Shown here piece by piece: positions 26,613 to 36,240 of a DNA stretch of 64,000 nt. The DNA is taken from contig SFIR01000004.1 of NCBI GenBank assembly GCA_004556165.1, forward strand, positions 1-64,000, in the 5' to 3' direction. This DNA comes from Clostridiales bacterium. GTDB taxonomy: Bacteria; Bacillota; Clostridia; Christensenellales; CAG-138. Positions within the stretch are counted from its first letter, which is position 1. Each line of letters opens with the position of its first letter. The translations under genes and the position numbers were made by a program. The notes beneath the pieces are model-generated. The model ran no database searches. It was not told the origin of the DNA and worked only from the letters and a program-made list of their open reading frames with translations.

Positions 26613-26968
26613 TTACTCCATTCGTCCGAATTTCATTTCTTTGCCTTGTTCGTCAAATTTCTTCCGTTTCCCGGTAATTTTACCGGCATCCACTCTCCAT
26701 ACTCCTGTTCTAAACAGGCTGCGCACAATGGATTCATCAAAGCTGTCCATATTCGCGGGAGTATGCCGCAGACAAAGCAAGCGAAGCGCCCCGTTTTTTT
26801 CCGAATCCTCGGTCACTTCAATCGCTACCCCGCCCTGAACGGCATCGGCAATTCCGTCCTGGCTGGCGTAGCGCATTTTAGCATGGGCTGACTAAACAGG
26901 GTGTCCGCAAAGGAAATTCCCACCATTCTTTGGCGCTCCGCAAAATATTCCGCATGGCCGCTTTTCAT
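26613..26968 (-). pseudogene. possible frameshifted gene of unknown family
   Basis: Fifteen bases after the prfA stop an ATG at 26968 opens a frame with HAEYFAERQRMVGISFADTL and stops after 46 codons. A second frame, running from near 26885 to 26613, continues with RYASQDGIADAVQGGVAIEV and ends with GKEMKFGRME. A frameshift near 26890 would join them into about 115 residues. There is no clear ribosome-binding site and I recognise no family, so this may be chance. Confidence 0.3.
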
Positions 26969-26983
26969 TGAAAATCAAAGAAA

Positions 26984-28057
26984 TCAGTCTGCTTCGCCTG
27001 CAAGCTGGCGTGTGCGCTCGGCCAGGATTAGCGCTTCAATTATCTCATCCATATCGCCGTCAACGAACTGAGGGAGCTTATACAGCGTCAAGCCGATGCG
27101 GTGATCGGTTACTCTGCCCTGCGGGAAATTATAGGTTCTTATGCGCTCGCTTCGGTCGCCCGAACCGACCTGACTTTTCCTTTCGGAAGCTTCCTTTGCA
27201 TCCGCTTCCGAACTGTAAAGCTCATAAAGACGGCTTTTCAGCACCTTCATTGCCTTTTCCTTATTCTGACCCTGACTGCGCTCATCCTGACTCTGGACGA
27301 CAATGCCCGTCGGAATATGGGTTATTCTTATCGCGCTGGAGGTCTTATTGACATGCTGGCCGCCTGCGCCGCTTGCTCGGTATGTGTCTATGCGTATGTC
27401 GTTCGGGTTGATTTCGACATCAATGCTTTCCGCTTCCGGAAGCACCGCGACTGTCGCCGCGCTGGTCTGTATCCTTCCCTGCGCCTCGGTCTCGGGTACG
27501 CGCTGCACGCGGTGCACTCCGCTTTCATACTTCATGCGCGCATACGCGCCCCTGCCGTTCAGGCTGAATACGGCTTCCTTCATGCCGCCCATCTCGGTTT
27601 CATTGCTGTCGATAAGCTCAAATTTAAAGTTATGACGCTCCGCATACCGTTGATACATGCGAAGAAGCACCGCACCGAAAAGCGCGGCTTCCTCTCCGCC
27701 GGTGCCTGCGCGTATCTCCATGATGACGCTGCGCTCATCGTTTTTATCCTTGGGGAGGAGCATGACTTTGAGCTCATCAATCAGAGCTTCCGACTTTTTG
27801 CCGAGTTCGCGAAGCTCCTCCTCGGCAAGCTCCTTCATATCCCGATCGCTGCCTGCGTCGGCAAGCATCTGCCTGCATTCATCCATCGCTCCTGCGGCCG
27901 CAAGGTATTCATCGTATTTGGCTATGATTGGTTCAAGCGTTGAATGCTCCTTGACGAGCTCACGCCATTTCGCCTGATCCGAAATAACAGCGGGATCGGA
28001 GAGCTCCGCTGCGATTTCATCAAAATGCTGTTTCATCTGCTTAAGTCTTGTAAGCAT
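26984..28057 (-). CDS. prfA: peptide chain release factor 1
   Basis: A 357-residue class I release factor reading UAA and UAG. It has the GGQ loop ([18 protein letters not shown]) that triggers peptide release, and domain 1 and 3 helices of normal length. The next gene upstream is its own methyltransferase prmC, which methylates the GGQ glutamine. Length and order match most Firmicutes. Confidence 0.96.
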   Translation of the reverse strand: MLTRLKQMKQHFDEIAAELSDPAVISDQAKWRELVKEHSTLEPIIAKYDEYLAAAGAMDECRQMLADAGSDRDMKELAEEELRELGKKSEALIDELKVMLLPKDKNDERSVIMEIRAGTGGEEAALFGAVLLRMYQRYAERHNFKFELIDSNETEMGGMKEAVFSLNGRGAYARMKYESGVHRVQRVPETEAQGRIQTSAATVAVLPEAESIDVEINPNDIRIDTYRASGAGGQHVNKTSSAIRITHIPTGIVVQSQDERSQGQNKEKAMKVLKSRLYELYSSEADAKEASERKSQVGSGDRSERIRTYNFPQGRVTDHRIGLTLYKLPQFVDGDMDEIIEALILAERTRQLAGEAD

Positions 28058-28068
28058 AAATAAATTTC

Positions 28069-28908
28069 CTAAATCTTTATTCCGTCCACTGCGATGACCC
28101 TGTCGAGCCCGCAGATATCCTTAATTATCCTGACATTTCCGCAGCAGGCAAAAAGCTCATTGACGCTTTCGGCCTGATCGAAGCCTATTTCCATAAGGAG
28201 CACTCCGTTTTCGTTAAGATGCTCCGAAAAACCATCCTTTATCCTGCGGTAAAAATCAAGTCCGTCCTCTCCGCCGTCAAGTGCGAGCCTCGGTTCGTGC
28301 AGAACCTCGCCTTGCAGGCTTCCGCATTCTGCGCTTCTGATGTACGGAGGGTTAGCGGTGATGACATCAAATCTGCCTTCGATATTTGAAAACAAATTGC
28401 TTTTTACCGGTTTACAATCCGTACCGTTCAGCAGGGCATTGGTTTTTGCAATCTCAAGCGCCTTTTCGCTTATATCGGACAGGATTGCGCCTATCCCGGT
28501 GCGCTTTGCAAGGGAAATGCCTATGCAGCCCGAGCCCGTGCATATATCGAGTAAACTTCGGTAACCGCGCTCACCGATAATCCTTTCCGCTTCCTCGGCG
28601 AGGGTCTCGGTATCCTGACGCGGTATCAATACGTCTTTATTTACCTTGAAGGTCAGACCCATGAATTCCCATTCGCCCAGTATGTACTGGAGGGGTTCAT
28701 GCGTTTTTCTTCTTTCGATAAGGGAAATGAGCCTTGCCTCGTCCTCTTCTTTCATAGGGCTTTCAAGCTCAACCGCACCGAGCCTTGATTTTCCGAGAAC
28801 ATATGCGTAGAGCTGTTTCAATTCAAACTCCGCTTCCCTCTCATCCCCGGAAACGCCTGAAAGCTCGGGTATCAGTTTTTTCAGTTGTTCCCTCGAAGAA
28901 ACGATCAT
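28069..28908 (-). CDS. prmC: release factor glutamine methyltransferase PrmC
   Basis: A 279-residue SAM-dependent N5-glutamine methyltransferase. It has the N-terminal helical domain for release-factor binding, the SAM motif [16 protein letters not shown] and the catalytic NPPY ([10 protein letters not shown]). Its ATG overlaps the stop of the DUF1385 gene (ATGA), and prfA follows 11 bp later. Confidence 0.95.
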   Translation of the reverse strand: MIVSSREQLKKLIPELSGVSGDEREAEFELKQLYAYVLGKSRLGAVELESPMKEEDEARLISLIERRKTHEPLQYILGEWEFMGLTFKVNKDVLIPRQDTETLAEEAERIIGERGYRSLLDICTGSGCIGISLAKRTGIGAILSDISEKALEIAKTNALLNGTDCKPVKSNLFSNIEGRFDVITANPPYIRSAECGSLQGEVLHEPRLALDGGEDGLDFYRRIKDGFSEHLNENGVLLMEIGFDQAESVNELFACCGNVRIIKDICGLDRVIAVDGIKI

Positions 28909-29960
28909 GCCTCCGTGGGAGCTTCAATAGCAGGCTCTGCTTTCTTCTCTGCTTTTTCCTCTGCTTTTTCCTCGTTCTTTTCCTCTGCCTGCGAATTATA
29001 GTATTCACAGGTTCTCTCGCCCATTGCGATATAGAATGCAGCCATTGCGACCTCGATCATATCCTCGGTGGGTTCGGCAGTGGTTATGAGCTGAAGCCCC
29101 ATACCGGGAGCACGAATTATCTTGGTGAGCCAATTATCCGTCTTGGCTGCCGCCTGCAGCACCTCATAGCTGATGCCTGCGATTAAGGGCAGACATATAA
29201 TCCTAACGCCGAAGCGGAACAGGAATGCGAGCACCTTATTATCTATATTCACATGCAGAACGAAATTCAGTATAACATCCACAACTGTCAATACGATTAT
29301 AGAAATCGCCATGACGAGAAAGAGGTAGTTCGTGCCGCAGCGAGGATGCAGCCTTTTATACTTCATTGCGTTCTTCGGGGTAAGCTCGTCCCCTGCCTCA
29401 TAGCAGGCGATGGTCTTATGCTCCGCACCGTGATACATGAAAAGCCTCTTGGTCTCCTTCATTGCCGAACAAAGGAACAGATAACCTATATAGATTCCAA
29501 CCCTAAGTACGCCCTCAACGAGCGAACGCCAAACCCCCGTATTGCTTCCGAAGATCAGGGATGAAATGAGCTGAGGAAGGAAGATAAACAGACCGACCGC
29601 AAGCAGAATGCCGAGGACGAGAGCAAAGCCCATGACGACATCCTCGATATCCTTTCCAAAGGTCTTTGCGAGCCACTTTTCGAATTTACTCGGCTCTTCA
29701 TCCTTAAAGGCGTCCTCGCCGTACATATTCGCCGAATCCATTATCGTCCTGTAACCGGTGGTGAGCGAATCTACAAACGCGACGCAGCCGCGAACAACGG
29801 GAAGGCCTAAAAGGGTTCCCTTTTTGGCTTTATTCTCATGATCGCTGTACTGCGTAACTATCTTGCCGTCCGCACGGCGCACAGCCATTGCTATGCCCGT
29901 GGGCGAACGCATCATGACGCCTTCCATGACGGCTTGACCGCCGACATTGCATCGTTTCAT
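28905..29960 (-). CDS. DUF1385 (YqhQ-like) membrane protein
   Basis: A 351-residue protein. It has the family opening KRCNVGGQAVMEGVMMRSP, four to five hydrophobic segments and the conserved MYHGAEHKTIACYEAG and RLHPRCGTNYLFL motifs. The C-terminal tail is low-complexity (EEKAEEKAEKKAEPA). Function is unknown; the family commonly sits next to prmC and prfA in Clostridia. The ATG at 29960 behind GAAAGGAAA is preferred over an ATG six codons earlier. Confidence 0.88.
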   Translation of the reverse strand: MKRCNVGGQAVMEGVMMRSPTGIAMAVRRADGKIVTQYSDHENKAKKGTLLGLPVVRGCVAFVDSLTTGYRTIMDSANMYGEDAFKDEEPSKFEKWLAKTFGKDIEDVVMGFALVLGILLAVGLFIFLPQLISSLIFGSNTGVWRSLVEGVLRVGIYIGYLFLCSAMKETKRLFMYHGAEHKTIACYEAGDELTPKNAMKYKRLHPRCGTNYLFLVMAISIIVLTVVDVILNFVLHVNIDNKVLAFLFRFGVRIICLPLIAGISYEVLQAAAKTDNWLTKIIRAPGMGLQLITTAEPTEDMIEVAMAAFYIAMGERTCEYYNSQAEEKNEEKAEEKAEKKAEPAIEAPTEA

Positions 29961-29985
29961 ATTGGTTTCCTTTCGCATTTCAGTG

Positions 29986-31386
29986 TCATGCCTTCTGCCA
30001 GGTGGTGCCGTCCTTGGTATCCTTGAGGACTATGCCCTTTGCGGCAAGCTCATTCCTTATCTCATCGGCACGGGCGTAATTCTTATTCTTCTTGGCTTCG
30101 GCACGCTCCGCAATGAGCTTTTCGACATATTCCTTGAGCTCGTCGCTGTGCTGAACCTCTTCTGCGATGAGGCCGAGGGAAAGCACCCTGTCGAAATCCT
30201 CAACGATCTTTATTTTGGTATTGCCCGTCGTATTCTCCTTGAGTGCATCATACAGGACGGTGAGGGCCAGCGAGGTATTGAGGTCGTTGCCGAGGTTCTC
30301 TACAAAACGGGCGCGGTACATTTCAAATACCTTTTCATCAACTTCGCCCTCTCGGGGTATTGCGGCAATGCGGCTCACGAGCTTTTCATAAGCGGCTTTG
30401 GAATTATTGAGCGTATCATAGCTGAATTCGAGCGGCTTCCTGTAATGGCTCTGGAGGCAGAAAAGCCTGTAAACGAGGGGATCATAGCCCTTTTCCTCAA
30501 GCACGGATACGGTGAGAATATTGCCCTTGGATTTGCTCATCTTGCCCTCACGGTCGTTGAGGTGCTGGACGTGGAACCAGTGACTGCACCAGGGATGGCC
30601 GAGCGCGGCTTCGCTCTGGGCGATCTCATTGGTATGGTGCGGAAAGATATTATCGACGCCGCCGCAGTGCAGATCACAGTACTCGCCGAGATGCTTTATG
30701 CTGATAGCGGAACACTCGATATGCCAGCCGGGATAGCCGACGCCCCAGGGACTGTCCCATTTCAGCTCCTGAGAATCGAATTTGGACTTGGTGAACCAGA
30801 GCACGAAATCCGATTTATTTCTCTTATTGCCGTCCTCCTGAACATCATCACGAACGCCGACGAGCAGATCCTCCGAGGAATGACCGGTCAGAGCATAGTA
30901 GTCTTTGAGCTTCGAGGTATCGAAATAGATGTTGCCGCCTGCTTCATAGGCATAGCCGCCGTCAAAGAGCTTTTCGATGAGCTTAATGTATTCATCTATG
31001 CAGTTCGTTGCAGGTTCAACTACATCGGGCGTCTTGATGTTGAGCTTTTTGCAGTCTTCAAAGAAGGCGTTTTCATAGAACTTCGCTATCTCCATGACGG
31101 TCTTGCCCTCGCGCTTTGCGCCTGCGACCATCTTATCTTCGCCGGTATCGCTGTCGCTTGCGAGATGACCGACATCGGTGATATTCATGACGCGCTTGAC
31201 ATCGTACCCTGCATAGCGGAGGAACTTTTCGAGAACATCCTCCATGATGTAGGAACGGAGATTGCCGATATGAGCAAAATGGTACACGGTCGGGCCGCAG
31301 GTGTACATTTTGACCTTGCCGGGTTCATGGGTTTTGAACTCGTCAACAGTCTTTGTAAGGGTATTATAAAGGTAAACTTTTTCCAT
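29986..31386 (-). CDS. cysS: cysteinyl-tRNA synthetase
   Basis: A 466-residue class Ia synthetase. It has zinc-ligand cysteines (MYTCGPTVY near the N-terminus, ECSAI later, and HCGGVDNIFPHHTNE), the FAHIGNLRSY signature and the KMSKSKGN loop. It charges tRNA-Cys. It is the first gene of the cysS-yqhQ-prmC-prfA cluster. The long open frame on the opposite strand is a codon-bias shadow. Confidence 0.96.
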   Translation of the reverse strand: MEKVYLYNTLTKTVDEFKTHEPGKVKMYTCGPTVYHFAHIGNLRSYIMEDVLEKFLRYAGYDVKRVMNITDVGHLASDSDTGEDKMVAGAKREGKTVMEIAKFYENAFFEDCKKLNIKTPDVVEPATNCIDEYIKLIEKLFDGGYAYEAGGNIYFDTSKLKDYYALTGHSSEDLLVGVRDDVQEDGNKRNKSDFVLWFTKSKFDSQELKWDSPWGVGYPGWHIECSAISIKHLGEYCDLHCGGVDNIFPHHTNEIAQSEAALGHPWCSHWFHVQHLNDREGKMSKSKGNILTVSVLEEKGYDPLVYRLFCLQSHYRKPLEFSYDTLNNSKAAYEKLVSRIAAIPREGEVDEKVFEMYRARFVENLGNDLNTSLALTVLYDALKENTTGNTKIKIVEDFDRVLSLGLIAEEVQHSDELKEYVEKLIAERAEAKKNKNYARADEIRNELAAKGIVLKDTKDGTTWQKA

Positions 31387-31459
31387 ATTACTTTCCTGAC
31401 AATGATTTATTTCTATCCGGCAGGGTCTATTTTCACTGCCGGAGCGATTAAATTATTCG

Positions 31460-32545
31460 CTATTCGAGGAGCATATCCCCGTTTTTTATCCAGCCTATCT
31501 TTCTGAGCAGCTCGCTCGTGATATATGAGATAAGCGCGGGGGCGACTATATGCAGGAGCAGGACTTTAAGCAGTATGCTCCACCAGCTTGCGCCGAGACC
31601 GAGCATAGTGGTGAAGGTTCCGATCTGGCCTACAAAGCCGCATGTTCCCATGCCGCCGGCAACGCCCTCATTCATCATCATAAATACAGTGGTGCTGAGA
31701 GGCCCAAGTATGGCGCTTGCAAGGGTCGGAGGAATCAGTATTGCAGGATGGCGAAGGATATTCGGAACCTGCAGCATGGATGTGCCGATGCCCTGCGATA
31801 TGAGCCCTCCCCATTTATTCTCACGGAAGCTTGCAACGGCAAAGCCAACCATCTGGCATGAGCAGCCGACGGTCGCAGCGCCTGCCGCAAGGCGGATTCC
31901 CTCAAGCGTTTCGGGGCTGAGCCCTTCGGCGGAGGTAACAAAGATCATCGCTGCAAGAGCTGCGCTCGAAATGGGAGCGGTAAGAATAAGCCCCATAATA
32001 ACTGATATGACAATGCCCATCGGAATGGGATTCATATGCGTTGCATTTCCGATAACGACGCCGAGCCAGCGCATGAAGCTGCCGAGTGGTGTGCCGAGAA
32101 GAAGCCCAATGATACCGCCCGATATGATAGCGGCAAAGGGTACGACAAGAATATCGACCTTGGTCCTTCCCTCGATGAGCCTTCCTATCTCAACGCCGAC
32201 GAGCGCCGCGACATATGCCCCGACAGGACCTGCACCGCCCGCTCCGCTCGTATAGCCGATCGCGCCGACGACTGCGGCAGAGCATATCGTCAATATCTTC
32301 GCCTTGAGCCCGACAGCGATTGCAACGCCGATAGCAGCACCCACGACCGCTCCGGATTGAGCAACGGTCACAATGGGCGTCAGAATATCGGTAATGAAGG
32401 GTATCTTCGCAAACTGTGCTATTATCGTCCCGATAAGGAGCGAAGCGAAAAGGCCCTTTGCCATAGAACCGAGGGCAACGATAAAGTATCTGTTGGCATA
32501 GTGCTTAACGGTTTCGCCGAAGCTGCGCTTTGTTTTCGTTTCCAT
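31460..32545 (-). CDS. PTS EIIC-like / PfoR-type membrane protein
   Basis: A 361-residue, very hydrophobic protein with about ten membrane segments rich in Gly and Ala. It matches the PTS EIIC_2 type that includes PfoR of Clostridium perfringens: GAIGYTSGAGGAGPVGAYVA, HMNPIPMGIVISVIMG, GCSCQMVGFAVASFREN. No EIIA, EIIB or HPr-like gene is adjacent, so sugar transport by a PTS is not shown. It may be a transporter of another kind or a regulator. Confidence 0.75.
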   Translation of the reverse strand: METKTKRSFGETVKHYANRYFIVALGSMAKGLFASLLIGTIIAQFAKIPFITDILTPIVTVAQSGAVVGAAIGVAIAVGLKAKILTICSAAVVGAIGYTSGAGGAGPVGAYVAALVGVEIGRLIEGRTKVDILVVPFAAIISGGIIGLLLGTPLGSFMRWLGVVIGNATHMNPIPMGIVISVIMGLILTAPISSAALAAMIFVTSAEGLSPETLEGIRLAAGAATVGCSCQMVGFAVASFRENKWGGLISQGIGTSMLQVPNILRHPAILIPPTLASAILGPLSTTVFMMMNEGVAGGMGTCGFVGQIGTFTTMLGLGASWWSILLKVLLLHIVAPALISYITSELLRKIGWIKNGDMLLE

Positions 32546-32633
32546 GCTTATTTCGTCCTTAGTGTTGTTGTATTATGCATTGTATCGGACTGCCGCATCC
32601 GGCATATCACGGCAATCCGATAAAAACTATCTG

Positions 32634-33602
32634 TTACTTTTTCCTGACGTCATCCACGGTGGGCTCGTCATCATCAAATTCGAATGCGGCATTGGGGGCT
32701 TTGAGATCGCGGCCCGAATTGCGCTTCTCGGTCGCTTCCTGCATTGCCTTTTTATCGATCATTCCGTTGGTGACGGCGATGCCTGCAATAAATGCGGCGA
32801 TTGCGGCAATGAATACGATATTCTTGATAGTCCCGAGGGAGTTCTTTGCATCACATATGCCGATGACGCCGGAGCCTATCATGAGAAGGCCAACAACTAT
32901 GCAGCAGATTTTGGTAACGAGCCTGTACGGCTTTTCCTTGCCCTCCTTGAGGAATTCGGCTTTGTAGAGCTTGCCCTTTCCGCTGACGCCGGTAATGAAG
33001 ATGTAAAGGCCGAAGCCGATGATGAGAATATCAAAGAAGAAGCTCTTGCGGCTGACCTTAACGGTAACCTCCGCGCTGTTGTATTCCTCGAGGTATTCAC
33101 CGGTGATCTCCTCAATCTCCTCTTCATCTTCACCGTCCGCAGCTTCCTCGTCTGCATCGTTCACTTCATCCGCATTATTCACCGTTTTCTTCACAGCGGT
33201 TATTTTTACCGTGCCGAGCTCCTTTGCGGTTATCTCAATATTTCCCGATGATGTAAAAGCCCATTCCACTTTATCCGCAGGAAGCTCATTTCCCTCCGAG
33301 TCAAAGGCAACGACTTTGATATCGATCAGGTTTTCATCCGCAATCGCACCGGAGGAACCGCCGTAATACACATAGGCAATGGCAGTTTTTGAATTAACCG
33401 TTATGGAATCGGCATATGTGCCTATGGCAAGGGGCTGAAAATCAAAAGTCCCGGGAAGACCTTCTACGGCTTCTACCGTGGGCTGAGTGTTGGTCGTGCC
33501 GGAATACGGCAGGCAGCCGGTCATGGTCATGAGAGCAAATGCGATAAGCATTATGCCTGCAAGTGTGGTAACGATTCTTGTGCGGATAGTAGTCTTTTTC
33601 AT
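32634..33602 (-). CDS. lipoprotein with Ig-like domain and three C-terminal membrane helices
   Basis: A 322-residue protein of unknown function. A signal peptide with a lipobox-like MTGC ends at Cys30. Residues about 60-150 look like a bacterial Ig-like (BIG-type) domain (IDIKVVAFDSEGNELPADKV, WAFTSSGNIEITAKE). A Glu-rich linker is followed by three hydrophobic segments (FFFDILIIGFGLYIFITG, CCIVVGLLMIGSGVIGI, IVFIAAIAAFIAGIAV). The chosen ATG is at 33602. A 13-bp hairpin without a T-run lies downstream at 32581-32623. A lipobox plus C-terminal helices is an unusual topology. Confidence 0.65.
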   Translation of the reverse strand: MKKTTIRTRIVTTLAGIMLIAFALMTMTGCLPYSGTTNTQPTVEAVEGLPGTFDFQPLAIGTYADSITVNSKTAIAYVYYGGSSGAIADENLIDIKVVAFDSEGNELPADKVEWAFTSSGNIEITAKELGTVKITAVKKTVNNADEVNDADEEAADGEDEEEIEEITGEYLEEYNSAEVTVKVSRKSFFFDILIIGFGLYIFITGVSGKGKLYKAEFLKEGKEKPYRLVTKICCIVVGLLMIGSGVIGICDAKNSLGTIKNIVFIAAIAAFIAGIAVTNGMIDKKAMQEATEKRNSGRDLKAPNAAFEFDDDEPTVDDVRKK

Positions 33603-33685
33603 ATTGTTCTCCGTTCTTTTATATTGCACTAAATTACATATGCCGTTTCTGCGCATTCACAGCGCAAGCGGACATAGAAATTCCA

Positions 33686-35134
33686 TCAGTCTTCGACGAG
33701 GCGCATAAAGCTCTCATCGACATTGAGCGCGCGGCAGATTGTCAGCGCATCCTTGGGCGGTTCTTCATCGCTGTTTACGGGATAAACTCCGTAATCCATG
33801 AATTTTTCAAGCACATGCATCCTGTTTTCGCAATGTGCCATGGCCTCTTCGAGCGTTTTCCTGTCGGCATTTTTAAGGCCCAGCACCTGATAATGCGCTC
33901 CTGCGAGGCATGCGACATCATCAAAATGCGTGGTTAGCAGCGCAAAGGTATCCTTTGAAGCATTGAAGAACCTTACCGCTGCGCGCACCAGAGCAGCACC
34001 CTCGTCGGGATTCGTGCCCCTTGCGAACTCATCAATGAGTATGAGCCTTTGCCCTTCCGTATTTTTTGTAATCACTTCATTGAAGCGAACCATCTCGCCG
34101 CCAAAGCTCGAAAGCCCCGATTCCGTATCCTCCTTATCCTCTTTGATAAGGTCGATATCGGAGAGCAGCGGCAGCTCCATCCTTTCGCAAAACACCGGCA
34201 TACCGGTTAGAGCGAGCATACAGGAAAGCGCGAGGGTCTTTATCGTTACGGACTTTCCGCCCATGTTTGCCCCGGTTATCACTGTTGAACCGGGCTTCAG
34301 CTCCATGCTTACGGGTACAAAGCTTCTTCCCTTTTCATTGAGCCTGTTATCAAGCATTGGGTTCACCATGCCCGATACGCTGATTGTATCGGAATTTCTC
34401 TTTATGCCGGGTATAATGCCGCCTGATTCAGCGCAGAGCTTCGCCTTCGCCATGGCAAGATCAAGCATACCGATATGCTTTATGCATAAAAGAAGCTCAT
34501 TGGCATACTCGGAAAGCGCTTTTGACATCTCGGAGCGTATCCTTGCTTCTTCATGTTCTTCACGGGCGGCAAGGGCTGTGACCGCGATATTGAGGCTTTC
34601 CTTTTCGGCTTTTTCGGCATTTCTCAGGCTTAGATCGAGTTTTTTTCGTTCCGACCTGATCTTCCTAAGCTCCTCCGAGCAGCAGTCGCTGACTCTGAAG
34701 GTCTGAGTCCTCATTCCGTCCGGGTCAACGATATCGAGCGCTTTGGGGAAAGTGCGGATATCTATGCCGATTAGCTCGCTGCCGCTGATAAGCTCATTAT
34801 ACGCAGGAACCAGCCTGTCAAGGCTTATAAGAAAGCGTTTTATCTCGAAAAGCTCCACATCGTTAAGGACATAGCTCTCCGTTCTTTTAATGCTTCGGCG
34901 CACATCCTTAAAATACATCAATGCGCGCTCGACCTTTTCAAATTGCGCCTTTCTCGTCCTGTAAAGCTCCGCCATCACTCCGAGACGGGAGTATTCCTCC
35001 ATGAGCAGGTCATATTCCTTCGGGGTATAGGGTTTCTGCTTCCGAATCAGCTCTTCACCATAAGGCGAGGAGGGCTGCAATCCGTTTTTGACATAGGAAT
35101 AGCCTATGCTCACGAGTTGGTTTCCGTTCAGCAT
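33686..35134 (-). CDS. MutS-family ATPase, KamC-like
   Basis: A 482-residue protein with only the core and ATPase parts of MutS. It has Walker A GANMGGKSVTIKTLA, Walker B RLILIDEFARGTNPDEG and the trans-interface LLTTHFDDVA. It lacks the N-terminal mismatch-reading domain, so it is not a mismatch-repair MutS. With its partner it resembles KamC, the ATPase of a lysine 5,6-aminomutase reactivase. Its ATG overlaps the end of the KamB-like gene by 7 bp, showing tight coupling. No aminomutase gene is in the window, so the client is unknown. Confidence 0.65.
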   Translation of the reverse strand: MLNGNQLVSIGYSYVKNGLQPSSPYGEELIRKQKPYTPKEYDLLMEEYSRLGVMAELYRTRKAQFEKVERALMYFKDVRRSIKRTESYVLNDVELFEIKRFLISLDRLVPAYNELISGSELIGIDIRTFPKALDIVDPDGMRTQTFRVSDCCSEELRKIRSERKKLDLSLRNAEKAEKESLNIAVTALAAREEHEEARIRSEMSKALSEYANELLLCIKHIGMLDLAMAKAKLCAESGGIIPGIKRNSDTISVSGMVNPMLDNRLNEKGRSFVPVSMELKPGSTVITGANMGGKSVTIKTLALSCMLALTGMPVFCERMELPLLSDIDLIKEDKEDTESGLSSFGGEMVRFNEVITKNTEGQRLILIDEFARGTNPDEGAALVRAAVRFFNASKDTFALLTTHFDDVACLAGAHYQVLGLKNADRKTLEEAMAHCENRMHVLEKFMDYGVYPVNSDEEPPKDALTICRALNVDESFMRLVED

Positions 35135-36126
35135 ATTCCCTCCTCCTCAAAAACATTTATAGCTTTAACCCTCTCCGGAAGCTCTTCCGATACCGCATCG
35201 TAAAAAGCATTCTTATCGTAATGGCTGCCGTAAGCGGAGAACGGATTGACCGTAACCGCAAGGAGCTTTGTCATCTTAATGACTCTGAAGCGGAACCCGG
35301 CAAGCCCGAGCTTATCGAAATTCGATTTGCAGAGCAAAAGCTTGCTTCCGTCCTCGACTATCAGTTCCGTTTCCTTTTTGAGCTTGCCGAGGCTGAGCAG
35401 CTGCGAGGCTGCCGAATCGGTGATGCCGCCGCGAAGCACCAGCGCAGAATACGTTTTTTTCCTAAGCTCGTCCAAAGCTTCGGTGAGCTCTGAAAAGCCC
35501 AGTATTTCGCCGTTCTCTATCAAAGAAAACTTCTTTTCAATGCCGTTCACATCATATTCCGTCCTCGGAAGGCTCATTATCCTCGCACAATAGGCGGTAT
35601 CCGAAACGGTCTTAGCCATATCGGGTGAATAGCTTGCACCGCTCGAAAGGATGAGCGCTTCGCTGACGGACGGCACGGCAAGGGATCTCCTTCCGAGCGC
35701 GCCGTCGAGAAAAACCCTTTTCGCGCCATAAGAAAAGAGCATGTCCCGAATACATGCGAGCTGGGTCGAGATGGACGGCCCTGCAATCTGAATAAAGCCA
35801 TCGCTCATCGCACGGATCAGGGCTACATCCCCCATCGGCGTACCGTAGGGCGTGACATCGAGTATCTCCCTTGAAACCGTACCGAGCGGTATTGCCTTCT
35901 CCGCAGTCGCAAAAAGCGTCCCGCAATGAACATGTATCTCCGGTTTCTTGGTATTGGTAACGAGGTCGCTGCGCTCGCCGTCACGGCCGATAGAGGTAAG
36001 GCCTATCGTTTCTCCGTGCTTATTGCATGCACCGATAAGCCCGTTCAAGACCGTGGTCTTGCCGGCATTTTTGCATATCCCGATCGTGGATACCGATGCA
36101 TATGGCTCTATCAGTTCGTACAGCAA
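35128..36126 (-). CDS. P-loop protein, KamB-like
   Basis: A 332-residue protein with an N-terminal P-loop (GICKNAGKTTVLNGL, residues about 16-30), RIFLDGALGRRSLAVPS and QIAGPSISTQLACIRD segments, and a C-terminal ITVNPFSAYG-like region (VTVNPFSAYGSHYDK). It pairs with the MutS-like gene exactly as kamB and kamC do in lysine-fermenting Clostridia and Fusobacteria, where the two products act together on a B12-dependent aminomutase. The assignment is by recollection of that pair and by gene order, so I hold it moderately. Confidence 0.55.
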   Translation of the reverse strand: MLYELIEPYASVSTIGICKNAGKTTVLNGLIGACNKHGETIGLTSIGRDGERSDLVTNTKKPEIHVHCGTLFATAEKAIPLGTVSREILDVTPYGTPMGDVALIRAMSDGFIQIAGPSISTQLACIRDMLFSYGAKRVFLDGALGRRSLAVPSVSEALILSSGASYSPDMAKTVSDTAYCARIMSLPRTEYDVNGIEKKFSLIENGEILGFSELTEALDELRKKTYSALVLRGGITDSAASQLLSLGKLKKETELIVEDGSKLLLCKSNFDKLGLAGFRFRVIKMTKLLAVTVNPFSAYGSHYDKNAFYDAVSEELPERVKAINVFEEEGIC

Positions 36127-36240
36127 GCTACAATCCTCCGATTACCATTATATCATACATGGCAGGATTGCACAATCACTTTTTAGATACTCGGCCGCTG
36201 TGGGGAATAATATAGTCGGGGGACAATCGTGAGGAAACGT

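Larger units (their letters stand above)
26379..26983 (-). other. 605-bp intergenic region
   Basis: It contains the promoter of the phosphoribosyltransferase-like gene (26399-26427) and a possible broken gene (26613-26968). I see no RNA gene, repeat array or transposase in it. Confidence 0.6.

Noticed and set aside
31395..31455. Terminator or T-box before cysS
   Set aside because: A 7-bp CCGGCAG/CTGCCGG hairpin exists but has no T-run on the needed strand, and the gap is too short for a T-box leader.
29947..31506. 519-codon open frame on the plus strand
   Set aside because: It is antisense to cysS, which has all family motifs; the frame results from codon bias and has no recognisable domain.
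33686..35134. Mismatch-repair MutS or MutS2
   Set aside because: It lacks the N-terminal mismatch-recognition domain and a C-terminal Smr nuclease, and it overlaps a KamB-like gene.
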